Assembly (NCBI RefSeq): GCF_002101675.1
Contig: NZ_LQOY01000031.1
Span: 1 to 60,082 of the forward strand
Length of the DNA stretch: 60,082 bases
From: Mycobacterium gordonae
GTDB lineage: Bacteria > Actinomycetota > Actinomycetes > Mycobacteriales > Mycobacteriaceae
Reading direction: 5' to 3'
The notes under the pieces were generated by a model. The model made no database searches and was not told the DNA's origin. It saw only the letters and a program-made list of their open reading frames with translations. Below, piece by piece: positions 34,827 through 43,100 of the stretch (the stretch's first letter is position 1; each line of letters begins with the position of its first letter). The position numbers and the translations under genes were made by a program.

Positions 34827-35578
34827 CGCCGGCGGTTACCGAAATCCGCTAACGCCGCGGCATTGGCCTGCGCGCCCATGAGCTCGGCGAAGTGCGCGTT
34901 TTCCCGGGCCGTCGCGGCTGCGATCTCCGGCCGGATCGGTTCGACCATCGTGTGCTTGACCGCCATGAGGCTCGAAATAGGCCGGGCGGCAAGGATGTCC
35001 GCATGCCGCCGCGCCTCGGGCATGAGTTCGTCCGGCTCACAGATCCGCCACACCAGTCCCATCCGCAATGCCTCGTGGGCGTCCACCCACTCCGAGGACA
35101 TCAGCAACCAGGCAGCGTTCTGGCGACCCACCAGCTGCGGCAAGAGGTACGAGGACGCCGCCTCAGGGGCCACGCCCAGGCTGGTGAAGGGGCACTTCAA
35201 GCGTGCCGTGGTCGACATGAAAGCCAGATCGGCGTAGCCGAGAATGGTGGTCCCGATGCCCAGCCCGAGGCCGTTGACCGCACAGATCAGCGGTTTGGGG
35301 AAGGCGCTCAGCGCCTCGATCAATCCGCGGAAACCGTATTTGCCGGGCGTGAAGTCGGGGTCGGAGATCATCGCCTGCATGTCGGCCAGGTCGGTGCCGG
35401 CGCTGAAGGCCCGGCCCGCGCCGGTCAGCAGGACGACCGCGACCTCGGGATCCTCGGCGGCATCCAGCAGCGCCTGGGTGGTGGCGTCGTAGAGCGCTTC
35501 GTTGAACGCGTTGAGCGCTTCGGGCCGGTTCAAGGTGAGAGTGCGAACCCGGTTCTCGTCTTCGATCAGCAGCGCCAC
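34823..35578 (-). CDS. Enoyl-CoA hydratase/isomerase family protein
   Basis: The 251-residue crotonase-fold protein begins LIEDENRVRTLTLNRPEALNAFNE, has the oxyanion-hole segments AGRAFSAGTDL and ICAVNGLGLGIGTTIL, and CPFTSLGVAPEAASSYLLPQLVG. Of the two hydratase Glu positions, the second is filled by Pro-Glu in the last segment and the first is not evident, so isomerase or hydrolase activity is also possible. It lies 11 bases before the flavin-reductase-like gene end, on the same strand. The substrate is an acyl-CoA of unknown type. Confidence 0.88.
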   Translation of the reverse strand: MALLIEDENRVRTLTLNRPEALNAFNEALYDATTQALLDAAEDPEVAVVLLTGAGRAFSAGTDLADMQAMISDPDFTPGKYGFRGLIEALSAFPKPLICAVNGLGLGIGTTILGYADLAFMSTTARLKCPFTSLGVAPEAASSYLLPQLVGRQNAAWLLMSSEWVDAHEALRMGLVWRICEPDELMPEARRHADILAARPISSLMAVKHTMVEPIRPEIAAATARENAHFAELMGAQANAAALADFGNRRR

Positions 35579-35589
35579 GAATACGAAGC

Positions 35590-36033
35590 CTATCCGTTGC
35601 TGTACACGCGGGTCGGCGCGATCAGTACCACCGCGCGCCGCTCGTGGGCCATCACCCGGTCGTACTCGTCCCAGTTGTCGTGCGTGCCACCGGCAGCGGT
35701 GAACACGTCGCGCAGCAACAGCCGCAACTGGTCCGGACCGTCCAGCCAGGTCGCTGCGTCGTCGGGACCAGCCAGCTCAGCGCGCCCTTCCACGGTGGCC
35801 CATTGCCAGCCGTTGCGAAAGGTCACCGCCAGCTGTGGCCTGGCCCGCAGGTTGGCGAGCTTCACCTTGCCGTAGGTGGTGAAGCCCAGTACCGGTTCTC
35901 CCCCGGCGGGGTGCGCCAGCAGGCCGACGTTCACCAACGACGCCTGCACGCTACCGTCGGCCCGGACCGTGGAGACCACCGCGAGTCCGCTTTCGGACGC
36001 TGCCAGTGCCACCGCATCGTCGAGAGTTGTCAT
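35590..36033 (-). CDS. Pyridoxamine-oxidase-like/FDOR family protein (Rv1875-type)
   Basis: The 147-residue protein has the split-barrel flavin/F420-binding fold: GLAVVSTVRADGSVQASLVNVG at the start, then EPVLGFTTYGKVKLANLRARPQLAVTF and WQWATVEGRAELAGP. Members reduce substrates with FMN or F420. The ATG at 36031-36033 has AAGGA upstream and gives the same length as Rv1875. Its 5' region overlaps the stop of no gene, but a longer frame would overlap the EthD-like gene by four bases. Confidence 0.85.
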   Translation of the reverse strand: MTTLDDAVALAASESGLAVVSTVRADGSVQASLVNVGLLAHPAGGEPVLGFTTYGKVKLANLRARPQLAVTFRNGWQWATVEGRAELAGPDDAATWLDGPDQLRLLLRDVFTAAGGTHDNWDEYDRVMAHERRAVVLIAPTRVYSNG

Positions 36034-36044
36034 CTGCGCTTCCT

Positions 36045-36749
36045 TCACTCGTCCCGGAAGGGTGTCCTGATCACATAACGGCTGGTGGGCACCGTGTCGA
36101 TGTTCTGGTTGGCGCCGAAGGCGGACGTGCTGGCCACCATTCGGCCCACCCGGTCCTGCAGGTCGGCGTCGTCGGCGGCGCCGAAGAATGCCTTGAGGTC
36201 GGTCACCGCCTCCAACGGGAACAACTCTTCGACGATGGCCGAGATTCCCGGCGCGTCCGGAGTGAGGGCTCGCACCACCCAGTTCTGCGTGTAACCGAAG
36301 GTGGACTGCGTCTCGATGGCCACCTGAGTGTGATTGAGCTGCCAGCGATCAAGCCAAGTCGCCTGGTCCAGCTCCGCGGGTCGTCTCAGCAGCGCGATAT
36401 TGGCCAAACCCGTTGTGCGAGAGCCTGCTTCGGGACGCGGTCCCGGCAGCGGGACCGACTCGGTGACCAGGTAAGCGGCGAGTTGGTCGCATTCGGCCGC
36501 CAGCAGGCGCAGCGCGGCCGTCATCTGCTCCCCGTAGCACTGCTGGGTCCATACGCTCACCACCGCGGCGGCCGGCGGATCCAGGGTCGTCAGCGTCATC
36601 AGCGAATCGCGCACCGCGCTGTCCCGGACGTTGACGGTCAATCCGGGCAGGCCCAGCGCCGACAGCTCGTCGGCCACCGGGCCGCGCTGCCGGGCACACC
36701 AGTCGTCGCCGAACTCGGCCCCTCGCAGCACAGCGATCACCTTTTCCAT
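36045..36749 (-). CDS. EthD-like protein (Rv1874-type)
   Basis: The 234-residue protein contains two ferredoxin-like alpha-beta units; the second shows the EthD-like block ELDQATWLDRWQLNHTQVAIETQSTFGYTQNWVVRAL. EthD-type domains form dimers that assist cytochrome P450 or detoxification reactions, but their chemistry is poorly known. Residues IVEELFPLEAVTDLKAFFGA end the second unit. The C-terminus SRYVIRTPFRDE is close to the start of the next gene on the same strand, 11 bases away. Length and place match Rv1874. Confidence 0.8.
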   Translation of the reverse strand: MEKVIAVLRGAEFGDDWCARQRGPVADELSALGLPGLTVNVRDSAVRDSLMTLTTLDPPAAAVVSVWTQQCYGEQMTAALRLLAAECDQLAAYLVTESVPLPGPRPEAGSRTTGLANIALLRRPAELDQATWLDRWQLNHTQVAIETQSTFGYTQNWVVRALTPDAPGISAIVEELFPLEAVTDLKAFFGAADDADLQDRVGRMVASTSAFGANQNIDTVPTSRYVIRTPFRDE

Positions 36750-36758
36750 CAGGCGAAC

Positions 36759-37670
36759 CTAACCCCCGATCAGTTCGGCGACGATCCCGGCCAGTCGCCG
36801 GTACGGCTCCGCCCGGCCGGACGAGGAACGAAACACCAGACCGATCCGGCGGTGCGGGCGCGGTGCGGCGAATCGGGCCAGGCCGACGCTGCTGCGCGCG
36901 GTTTCGACCGCGACGGCGGTCTGCGGGATCAACGTGACGCCCAATCCCCCGGCGACGCACTGCACCGCGGTCGCCAGGGACGCCGCCCGTGTGTCGGCCG
37001 GCTCGGCGCGCACCCCGGCCTCCCGGCAGGCGTCCAGCGCCTGGTCGCGCAGGCAGTGCCCCTCGTCGAGCAGCAGCAGCGGCAACTCCGCCAGCACCGC
37101 CGGCGATACCCGCTGCTTTCCCGACAGCCGATGTCCGGGCGGCAGCGCCAGCACGAAATCCTCCTCGTACATCGCTATCGCGGCCAGGCCCGCAGCATCG
37201 GCCGGCAGCGCGATCATCGCGGCGTCCAGCGCGCCGTCGCGCAGCAGGTCCAGCAGACGCTCGGTCTTGTCCTCGACGACCCGCAGCGTCAGGTCGGGTA
37301 GGCGACGGGGCAGCCCGGTCAGAACGGCCGGCAGCACGTAAGGCGCCACGGTCGGAATCAATCCCAGCCGGATCGTGCCGGCCAGCGGATCGCCGGCACC
37401 GGCGGCGGCGGTGGTGAAGGCCTCCGCCGCATCGACGACGGCTTGAGCCAGCGGCAGCAACCGTGTGCCTTCGGCCGTGATCCGGACCCGTCGGGTGGAG
37501 CGCTCGACGAGCGTCGCGCCCAGCCCGGTTTCCAGGGTCGCCAGAGCCTGCGACAGCGTCGATTGGCTGACACCGAGAAGCGTTGCGGCGCTTCCAAAGT
37601 GCTGCTTCTGCGCTACCGCTGCGAAGGCGCGCAGCCCGGCCAGGGTGGGTTGGGAACTCTTATCGGGCAT
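36759..37670 (-). CDS. oxyR: Peroxide sensor/LysR-type regulator OxyR (intact)
   Basis: OxyR activates peroxide-defence genes when a Cys pair is oxidised. The 303-residue protein has an N-terminal winged helix-turn-helix ([35 protein letters not shown]) and a LysR sensor domain. The redox motif [16 protein letters not shown] carries both Cys residues of the E. coli type (Cys199 and Cys208 equivalents). The ATG at 37668-37670 begins [13 protein letters not shown]. No frameshift is seen, unlike the inactivated oxyR of M. tuberculosis. It is divergent from ahpC, and an ATC-N9-GAT palindrome overlaps its start codon. Confidence 0.95.
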   Translation of the reverse strand: MPDKSSQPTLAGLRAFAAVAQKQHFGSAATLLGVSQSTLSQALATLETGLGATLVERSTRRVRITAEGTRLLPLAQAVVDAAEAFTTAAAGAGDPLAGTIRLGLIPTVAPYVLPAVLTGLPRRLPDLTLRVVEDKTERLLDLLRDGALDAAMIALPADAAGLAAIAMYEEDFVLALPPGHRLSGKQRVSPAVLAELPLLLLDEGHCLRDQALDACREAGVRAEPADTRAASLATAVQCVAGGLGVTLIPQTAVAVETARSSVGLARFAAPRPHRRIGLVFRSSSGRAEPYRRLAGIVAELIGG

Positions 37671-37679
37671 ACCGATCAG
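37659..37679. promoter_or_regulatory. OxyR-type palindrome at the oxyR start codon
   Basis: CTTATCGG and CCGATCAG flank GCATA and are inverted repeats with one mismatch. They contain ATC-N9-GAT, the mycobacterial OxyR site pattern (LysR T-N11-A class). The element overlaps the oxyR start and lies about 95 bases before ahpC, fitting autorepression and ahpC activation. Confidence 0.65.
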
Positions 37680-37773
37680 TGTAGTGCGACAAATCACCTT
37701 TACTTCACAGCCGACCGCGGGCAACATGGTGGCAGAACCCAATAATCTTGAATGAATCCAGATAAGGAGCGCT

Positions 37774-38361
37774 ATGTCTCTGTTAACGATCGGCCAGCAA
37801 TTCCCGGCATACCAGCTGACCGCCCTGATCGGCGGCGACCTGTCCACGGTCGACGCACAGCAACCCGGTGACTACTTCACCACCATTTCCAGCGACGACC
37901 ACCCCGGTAAGTGGCGGGTGGTGTTCTTCTGGCCAAAGGACTTCACCTTCGTATGTCCCACCGAGATCGCGGCTTTCGGCAAGCTGAACGACGAGTTCGA
38001 AGACCGCGACACGCAGGTGCTGGGCGTCTCGATCGACAGCGAGTTCGTTCACTTCCAGTGGCGGGCGCAGCACGAGGATCTGAAGAAGCTGCCCTTCCCC
38101 ATGTTGTCGGACATCAAGCGAGAACTGTCGCAGGCCACCGGGGTGCTCAACGCCGACGGGGTTGCCGACCGGGTCACCTTCATCGTTGATCCGAACAACG
38201 AAATCCAATTCGTCTCTGCGACCGCCGGTTCCGTCGGGCGTAACGTCGACGAGGTACTGCGGGTGCTCGACGCCCTGCAATCCGACGAGTTGTGCGCGTG
38301 CAACTGGCGCAAGGGTGACCCGACGATCAACGCCGGCGAACTGCTAAAGGCATCGGCCTAA
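37774..38361 (+). CDS. ahpC: Alkyl hydroperoxide reductase AhpC (peroxiredoxin)
   Basis: AhpC reduces peroxides and peroxynitrite. The 195-residue protein has the peroxidatic Cys61 in [13 protein letters not shown] and two C-terminal Cys residues in [10 protein letters not shown], matching the three-Cys mycobacterial enzyme. AAGGAG lies six bases before the ATG. The stop lies in the first unit of a 10-base tandem repeat that bridges to ahpD. It is divergent from oxyR. Confidence 0.97.
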   Translation: MSLLTIGQQFPAYQLTALIGGDLSTVDAQQPGDYFTTISSDDHPGKWRVVFFWPKDFTFVCPTEIAAFGKLNDEFEDRDTQVLGVSIDSEFVHFQWRAQHEDLKKLPFPMLSDIKRELSQATGVLNADGVADRVTFIVDPNNEIQFVSATAGSVGRNVDEVLRVLDALQSDELCACNWRKGDPTINAGELLKASA

Positions 38362-38394
38362 CAAGGCCTAACAAGGCCTAACAAGGCGTAACAA
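38355..38394. repeat. Tandem 10-base repeat with stops in all frames, between ahpC and ahpD
   Basis: GGCCTAACAA is repeated three times exactly and a fourth time with one change (GGCGTAACAA), at 38355, 38365, 38375 and 38385. Each unit holds TAA; because the period is 10, the stops fall in all three frames. The first TAA is the ahpC stop. Confidence 0.95.
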
Positions 38395-38412
38395 GCCCGC
38401 GAAGGAGGAACG

Positions 38413-38949
38413 ATGAGTGTGGAAAACCTCAAGGCCGCCCTGCCCGAGTACGCCAAGGACCTCAAGCTCAACCTTGGCACCATCACCCGCAGCACGGCGC
38501 TGAACGAAGAACAGTTGTGGGGCACCCTGCTGGCCAGTGCCGCGGCGACCCGCAACGCCCAGGTGCTGGGCGAGATCGGCGCCGAAGCGGCCGACACGCT
38601 CTCCGAGCAGGCCTACAACGCCGCGCTGGGGGCCGCGTCCATCACGGGGATGAACAACGTGTTCTACCGCGGTCGCGGCTTCCTGGAAGGCGCGTACGAC
38701 GACCTGCGGGCCGGGTTGCGGATGAACATCATCGCCAATCCCGGTGTGGACAAAGCGAACTTCGAGCTCTGGAGCTTCGCTGTGTCGTCGGTCAACGGGT
38801 GCGGTCACTGCGTGGTGGCCCACGAACACACATTGCGTGAGGCCGGAGTGAGCCGGGAGGCCATTCTCGAGGCGCTCAAGGTGGCGGCTATCGTTTCCGG
38901 TGTGGCACAGGCAATCAGCGCTGCTGAGACATTGGCGGCCGTCGGCTGA
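38413..38949 (+). CDS. ahpD: Alkyl hydroperoxide reductase AhpD
   Basis: AhpD reduces AhpC using lipoyl domains, and has weak peroxidase activity of its own. The 178-residue helical protein has the catalytic [14 protein letters not shown], with Cys130, Cys133 and His137 at the same numbers as the M. tuberculosis enzyme. AAGGAGG lies four bases before the ATG. It follows ahpC after 51 bases containing the tandem repeat, and the GH13 gene starts eight bases later. Confidence 0.97.
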   Translation: MSVENLKAALPEYAKDLKLNLGTITRSTALNEEQLWGTLLASAAATRNAQVLGEIGAEAADTLSEQAYNAALGAASITGMNNVFYRGRGFLEGAYDDLRAGLRMNIIANPGVDKANFELWSFAVSSVNGCGHCVVAHEHTLREAGVSREAILEALKVAAIVSGVAQAISAAETLAAVG

Positions 38950-38957
38950 GCACACCT

Positions 38958-40247
38958 GTGACCGGACCTGCCTGGATCGAGCATTCGATCTGGTGGCAGG
39001 TATATCCCCTGGGTTTTGTCGGTGCTTTCCCTTCGGAAACTCCGCCGGGCCCGGGGGATCACCGGTTGCGCCGGCTTGTCGACTGGTTCGACCACGCCAT
39101 AGCGCTGGGCGCCTCCGGCGTCGCGCTGGGGCCGATCTTCGACTCGCGCACGCACGGCTACGACACCACCGATCACTTCCGCATCGATCCGCGCCTCGGT
39201 GACGACGACGACTTCGACCACCTCGTCGAGCAGGCGCGGCAACGGGGGCTGCGGGTACTGCTGGACGGCGTCTTCAATCATGTGGGCGTGGACTTCCCGC
39301 GTCGCGGCGACCCCGCCTCATCGGAGTGGTTCAGCGGCCGCAATTTCGAGGGCCACGACGAGTTGATCGCCCTGAACCACCGGCACCCCCCGGTGGCCGA
39401 CTACGTCGTGGACGTGATGTCGCACTGGCTGGAACGGGGTGCCGACGGTTGGCGCCTTGATGCGGCTTATACCGTGCCGCAACGGTTCTGGGCCGAGGTA
39501 CTGCCCAGGGTCCGTGACCGCCACCCCGGCGCGTGGTTCGTCGGCGAGTTGATCCACGGCGACTACGCCGCGGTCGTCGAAGCGGCGCGATTCGACTCGG
39601 CCACCCAGTACGAGTTGTGGAAGGCCATCTGGAGCAGCCTCAACGACGGCAATTTCTTCGAACTGGACTGGGCGCTGCAGCGGCACAACGCTTTCTTGGA
39701 AACCTTTGTGCCGCAGACGTTCATCGGTAATCACGACGTCACCCGCATCGCCAGCCGACTCGATCACCCCGCCCACCCGGCCCACGCCCTGGTGATCCTT
39801 CTGACGATCGGCGGTGTGCCCAGCATCTACGCCGGTGACGAGTTCGGCTTCCGGGGCGTCAAAGAAGAACGGTATGGCGGCGATGACGCGGTCCGTCCCG
39901 AGTTCCCCTCTCCCCCAATCCCCTTGGATGAATCCGGGGCCGAAGTCTGGGCGCTGCACCAGTACCTGGTCGGGTTGCGCCGCCGCCATCCCTGGCTGCA
40001 CCGCGCGACGACCAGCGCTGTGCTGTTGGAAAACGCGCACTATGTCTACGAGACCCGCAATGGCCAGGATGCACTGCTGGTCGCGCTGAATAACGACGAC
40101 GAGCCGCTGCGATTGTCGTTGCCGAAGCTGGGCAGGGCGCAGGCCCGGCTGGTCGCCGGCTCGACCGCCCCGCCCGAGGAGGTCGTCGACAACCTGGAGA
40201 TCGAACCGCACGGCTGGCGGATACTTGTCCCTGACTCGGGCCCCTAA
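38958..40247 (+). CDS. GH13 alpha-amylase-family glycoside hydrolase
   Basis: The 429-residue protein has all four GH13 signature regions: region I LLDGVFNHVGVD, region II DGWRLDAAY with the Asp nucleophile, region III WFVGELIHGD with the Glu acid/base, and region IV FIGNHDVTRIAS with the transition-state Asp. WWQVYPLGFVGAFPSE opens the barrel. There is no signal peptide, so it acts on cytoplasmic maltodextrins, trehalose-linked glucans or similar. The GTG start lies eight bases after ahpD, so co-expression with peroxide defence is possible. Confidence 0.9.
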   Translation: MTGPAWIEHSIWWQVYPLGFVGAFPSETPPGPGDHRLRRLVDWFDHAIALGASGVALGPIFDSRTHGYDTTDHFRIDPRLGDDDDFDHLVEQARQRGLRVLLDGVFNHVGVDFPRRGDPASSEWFSGRNFEGHDELIALNHRHPPVADYVVDVMSHWLERGADGWRLDAAYTVPQRFWAEVLPRVRDRHPGAWFVGELIHGDYAAVVEAARFDSATQYELWKAIWSSLNDGNFFELDWALQRHNAFLETFVPQTFIGNHDVTRIASRLDHPAHPAHALVILLTIGGVPSIYAGDEFGFRGVKEERYGGDDAVRPEFPSPPIPLDESGAEVWALHQYLVGLRRRHPWLHRATTSAVLLENAHYVYETRNGQDALLVALNNDDEPLRLSLPKLGRAQARLVAGSTAPPEEVVDNLEIEPHGWRILVPDSGP

Positions 40248-40675
40248 CCCAGCAGCTCCACCGTCAGCGGATCCGGCTCTCCACCGTAATACTTGTCGAG
40301 CAACGCCAAGAAATCCTGGTTGTCGTCGGAGGCCCGGGCGAACAGCGTCACCGAGGAACGCAGCTTGAGGTCATCGGGCCGGCCGAAAATCTGCTCGGCC
40401 GAGCGGCCTTGGATCGCGTTGACCAGGGCGACACATTCGCGCAGTCGCGGCCCCAGCACCGGGTGGTCCAGGTAGGCGCGGGCTTCGTCCAGCGAGGCGA
40501 TCCCGTAGTGCTGCGCGGTGGGGCTGCTGCCCAGCCCGCGAATCTGCGGGAACACGAACCACATCCAGTGGCTGCGTTTGCGTCCCGCCCGCAGTTCGGC
40601 GAGCACACTGTCATAGACCCGGGCCTGCGCATCCACAAAGCGCTGTAAATCGAACATCTCTCCACGGTCGCACAC
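40244..40675 (-). CDS. DUF1810 protein (Rv1873-type)
   Basis: The 143-residue protein belongs to the DUF1810 family: [59 protein letters not shown] and [12 protein letters not shown] are the conserved blocks. The fold is all-helical; function is unknown. A GTG at 40675 is used, giving close to the 145 residues of Rv1873; an ATG at 40657 has GGAG too close to it. It is convergent with the GH13 gene, overlapping by four bases. Confidence 0.85.
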   Translation of the reverse strand: MCDRGEMFDLQRFVDAQARVYDSVLAELRAGRKRSHWMWFVFPQIRGLGSSPTAQHYGIASLDEARAYLDHPVLGPRLRECVALVNAIQGRSAEQIFGRPDDLKLRSSVTLFARASDDNQDFLALLDKYYGGEPDPLTVELLG

Positions 40676-40690
40676 TGGTTAGATGAGTTG

Positions 40691-41920
40691 ATGGCGGTCA
40701 AGCGGCAGGTGCCCAGAATTCGAGACCTCGCTCCGCTGCTGCAGTTCAAGAAACCGCAGCTCGACCGCACCACCCGTCGCCTGGATGCCGCGCTGACCAT
40801 TGAGGACCTGCGCCGGATCGCCAAGCGGCGCACCCCGAGGGCGGCGTTCGACTACACCGACGGGGCCGCGGAGGACGAGCTGTCGCTTGGGCGGGCCCGA
40901 CAAGCGTTCCGCGACATTGAATTTCATCCGACCATCTTGCGTGACGTCACCCACGTGAGCGCCGGCTGGGACGTCCTGGGCCGTCCGGTGGCTCTGCCGT
41001 TCGCGATCGCGCCGACCGGATTCACCCGCTTGATGCACACCGAGGGCGAGATCGCCGGTGCGCGCGCCGCTGCGTCCGCCGGCATCCCGTTTTCGCTGTC
41101 CACGCTGGGCACCACCGCGATCGAAGACCTGGTGGCCGCTGCGCCACAGGGCCGCAAGTGGTTTCAGCTGTACATGTGGCGCGATCGCGAGCGGTCCATG
41201 GAGTTGGTGCGCCGGGCGGCCGATGCGGGTTTCGACACCATGCTGGTGACCGTCGACGTTCCGGTCGCCGGGGCGCGGCTCCGTGATGTGCGTAACGGGA
41301 TGTCCATACCGCCGGCGCTGACGTTGCGCACGGTGCTCGACGCGGTGCCTCATCCGCGTTGGTGGTTCGACCTGTTGACCACCGAGCCACTGTCGTTCGC
41401 GTCCCTGGATCGCTGGTCGGGCACCGTCGGGGAATACCTGAACACCATGTTCGACCCCAGCGTCACCTTCGAGGACCTGGCCTGGATCAAGTCGAAGTGG
41501 CCCGGCAAGCTTGTCGTCAAAGGGATTCAGACCCTCGAGGACGCCCGAGCCGTGGTCGAGCGCGGCGTGGACGGGATCGTGTTGTCCAATCATGGCGGGC
41601 GCCAACTTGATCGGGCGCCGGTGCCGTTTCATCTGCTGCCTCTGGTGGCTCGCGAATTGGGCGGTGACACCGAGATTCTGATGGACACGGGCATCATGTC
41701 CGGCGCCGACATCGTCGCGGCCATCGCCCTGGGCGCGCGCTGCACGCTGGTCGGGCGGGCCTACCTCTACGGGCTGATGGCCGGCGGTGAGGCCGGTGTC
41801 CGGCGGGCGGTCGAGATCCTGCACAGTGGCGTCATCCGCACCATGGCACTACTTGGAGTGAGCTGCCTGCAAGAACTTTCGCCCAGTCACGTCACTCAAC
41901 TGCGGCGGCTGGGGCCGTGA
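40691..41920 (+). CDS. lldD2: FMN-dependent L-lactate dehydrogenase LldD2
   Basis: The 409-residue protein is an alpha-hydroxy-acid-oxidase-family flavoenzyme corresponding to Rv1872c; it oxidises L-lactate to pyruvate and passes electrons to the respiratory chain. It shows [16 protein letters not shown], the FMN loop segments [11 protein letters not shown] and [12 protein letters not shown], the catalytic [14 protein letters not shown] (active-site His) and [20 protein letters not shown]. The ATG at 40691 is used; a TTG lies one codon before. Its 3' end overlaps the convergent dioxygenase gene by 29 bases. Confidence 0.93.
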   Translation: MAVKRQVPRIRDLAPLLQFKKPQLDRTTRRLDAALTIEDLRRIAKRRTPRAAFDYTDGAAEDELSLGRARQAFRDIEFHPTILRDVTHVSAGWDVLGRPVALPFAIAPTGFTRLMHTEGEIAGARAAASAGIPFSLSTLGTTAIEDLVAAAPQGRKWFQLYMWRDRERSMELVRRAADAGFDTMLVTVDVPVAGARLRDVRNGMSIPPALTLRTVLDAVPHPRWWFDLLTTEPLSFASLDRWSGTVGEYLNTMFDPSVTFEDLAWIKSKWPGKLVVKGIQTLEDARAVVERGVDGIVLSNHGGRQLDRAPVPFHLLPLVARELGGDTEILMDTGIMSGADIVAAIALGARCTLVGRAYLYGLMAGGEAGVRRAVEILHSGVIRTMALLGVSCLQELSPSHVTQLRRLGP

Positions 41921-43013
41921 TAACCCGGTTGCGCACCAGGTCGTTGAACGCCTGACCCGGTCCGACGTAGTCGAACAGAGCCGGCGGGTAGTGGGTGATG
42001 TACATGGTGCGCCGGCCGCCCGCGCCGGTCGGCCCGGGTGAGGCGTGCATCAGATCCTGCACGTGCACGGTGACGTCGCCGGGCGCGGTGTCGACGCTGA
42101 CGACCGGAACTTTTGCCAGCCGCTGTTCCCAGCGGTAGTGGATGGCCTGACCGTGGCTGCCGGGCACGACCCACAGGTTGCCCGAGGCGGCGTCCGACCC
42201 GGTGAGCTGGATGCCGACGCTGACGGCAGGGCACATGATCGCGTGGCCGCCCATGCCGCAGTCCTGGTGCCAGGGAATGTTCGACAGCCCGCTGGTCTTT
42301 CCCGGCACTTTGAGCAACACCGCGCTGCCCTCCATCCGGTCGGGAGCCGCCCGCAATTCAGGGTCGATCAGAGTGCCGAGCCTGCGTACCCGTGGATCAC
42401 CTTCCAGCGCGGCAAGAACCGGCGAGCGCAAGGTGGCGTACACCAACCGGCACAGCGCCCTCGCTCCGTCTTCGGCGCTGACCCACCAGGATTCGTCATC
42501 ACCGGGGCGGGCTCGCGCTGCCAGCCGGTCGATCTCGCGGTTGGCCTCCCGCATCTCGTCGGCACTGAAAACCGAAGCGACATGCAGAAAACCCATCGTT
42601 TGCAGCTGGGCCGCCAGTTCGGCGTCTTCGGCGTCGAGGGTGAAGGTGGCGGCCGGGTCGCGGCCGTGGAAATCGGCGCGGGCCGGGTCGTACGGCGGCA
42701 CACCGGCATGCAGGTATCGCAGGATCGGGTCCCAGTCCGCAAGCTGCTCGAATCCTCCTCGCTCGAAAGCGAGTTCGTTGCTCAGCAGCAGGTTGATGGC
42801 GGTGCGGACCTGCCCCACCAGGTCGGCCCAGGCCTGCCGGGACAGGCGAACCACGACGGGGCTGTCGGCCGGTGCCGCGGCGACGCCGATGGTCTCTTCG
42901 GCGACGGAATATGTCACAGCGTCGTCGTCGACCAGGAAGGTGACCGCAGCCGTCGGGCCGAGCTGTTTCGCTGCCGATGCCAGGATTTCGGGGTCGGGTG
43001 TGAGCGGCACCAC
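41892..43013 (-). CDS. Phytanoyl-CoA dioxygenase-family Fe(II)/2-oxoglutarate oxygenase
   Basis: The 373-residue protein has the His-x-Asp...His facial triad: [11 protein letters not shown] and [13 protein letters not shown], followed by [11 protein letters not shown] whose Arg would bind 2-oxoglutarate. [14 protein letters not shown] is typical of the phytanoyl-CoA dioxygenase family. The N-terminal 130 residues form a separate region ([20 protein letters not shown]) of unknown fold. The substrate may be an acyl-CoA or secondary metabolite. It is divergent from lon by 87 bases. Confidence 0.85.
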   Translation of the reverse strand: MVPLTPDPEILASAAKQLGPTAAVTFLVDDDAVTYSVAEETIGVAAAPADSPVVVRLSRQAWADLVGQVRTAINLLLSNELAFERGGFEQLADWDPILRYLHAGVPPYDPARADFHGRDPAATFTLDAEDAELAAQLQTMGFLHVASVFSADEMREANREIDRLAARARPGDDESWWVSAEDGARALCRLVYATLRSPVLAALEGDPRVRRLGTLIDPELRAAPDRMEGSAVLLKVPGKTSGLSNIPWHQDCGMGGHAIMCPAVSVGIQLTGSDAASGNLWVVPGSHGQAIHYRWEQRLAKVPVVSVDTAPGDVTVHVQDLMHASPGPTGAGGRRTMYITHYPPALFDYVGPGQAFNDLVRNRVITAPAAAVE

Positions 43014-43100
43014 CCGATTATCGCGCGGGACGGCTGGCGAGTCGGAACAAATCCGGACCCAGCTGGGTTTAGCGAAGCAGACTCAACTTTTGGAGGATTG

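Noticed and set aside
38355..38394. CRISPR-like or integration repeat
   Set aside because: The units are only 10 bases and directly adjacent without spacers, so this is a simple tandem repeat.
42045..43100. Long upstream extension of the lon reading frame
   Set aside because: It is antisense to the phytanoyl-CoA dioxygenase gene, and the Lon start at 43101 has an ideal GGAGG site and matches the family N-terminus.
43014..43100. HspR or ClgR operator before lon
   Set aside because: I looked for CTTGAGT-N7-ACTCAAG and for the ClgR palindrome and found neither complete.
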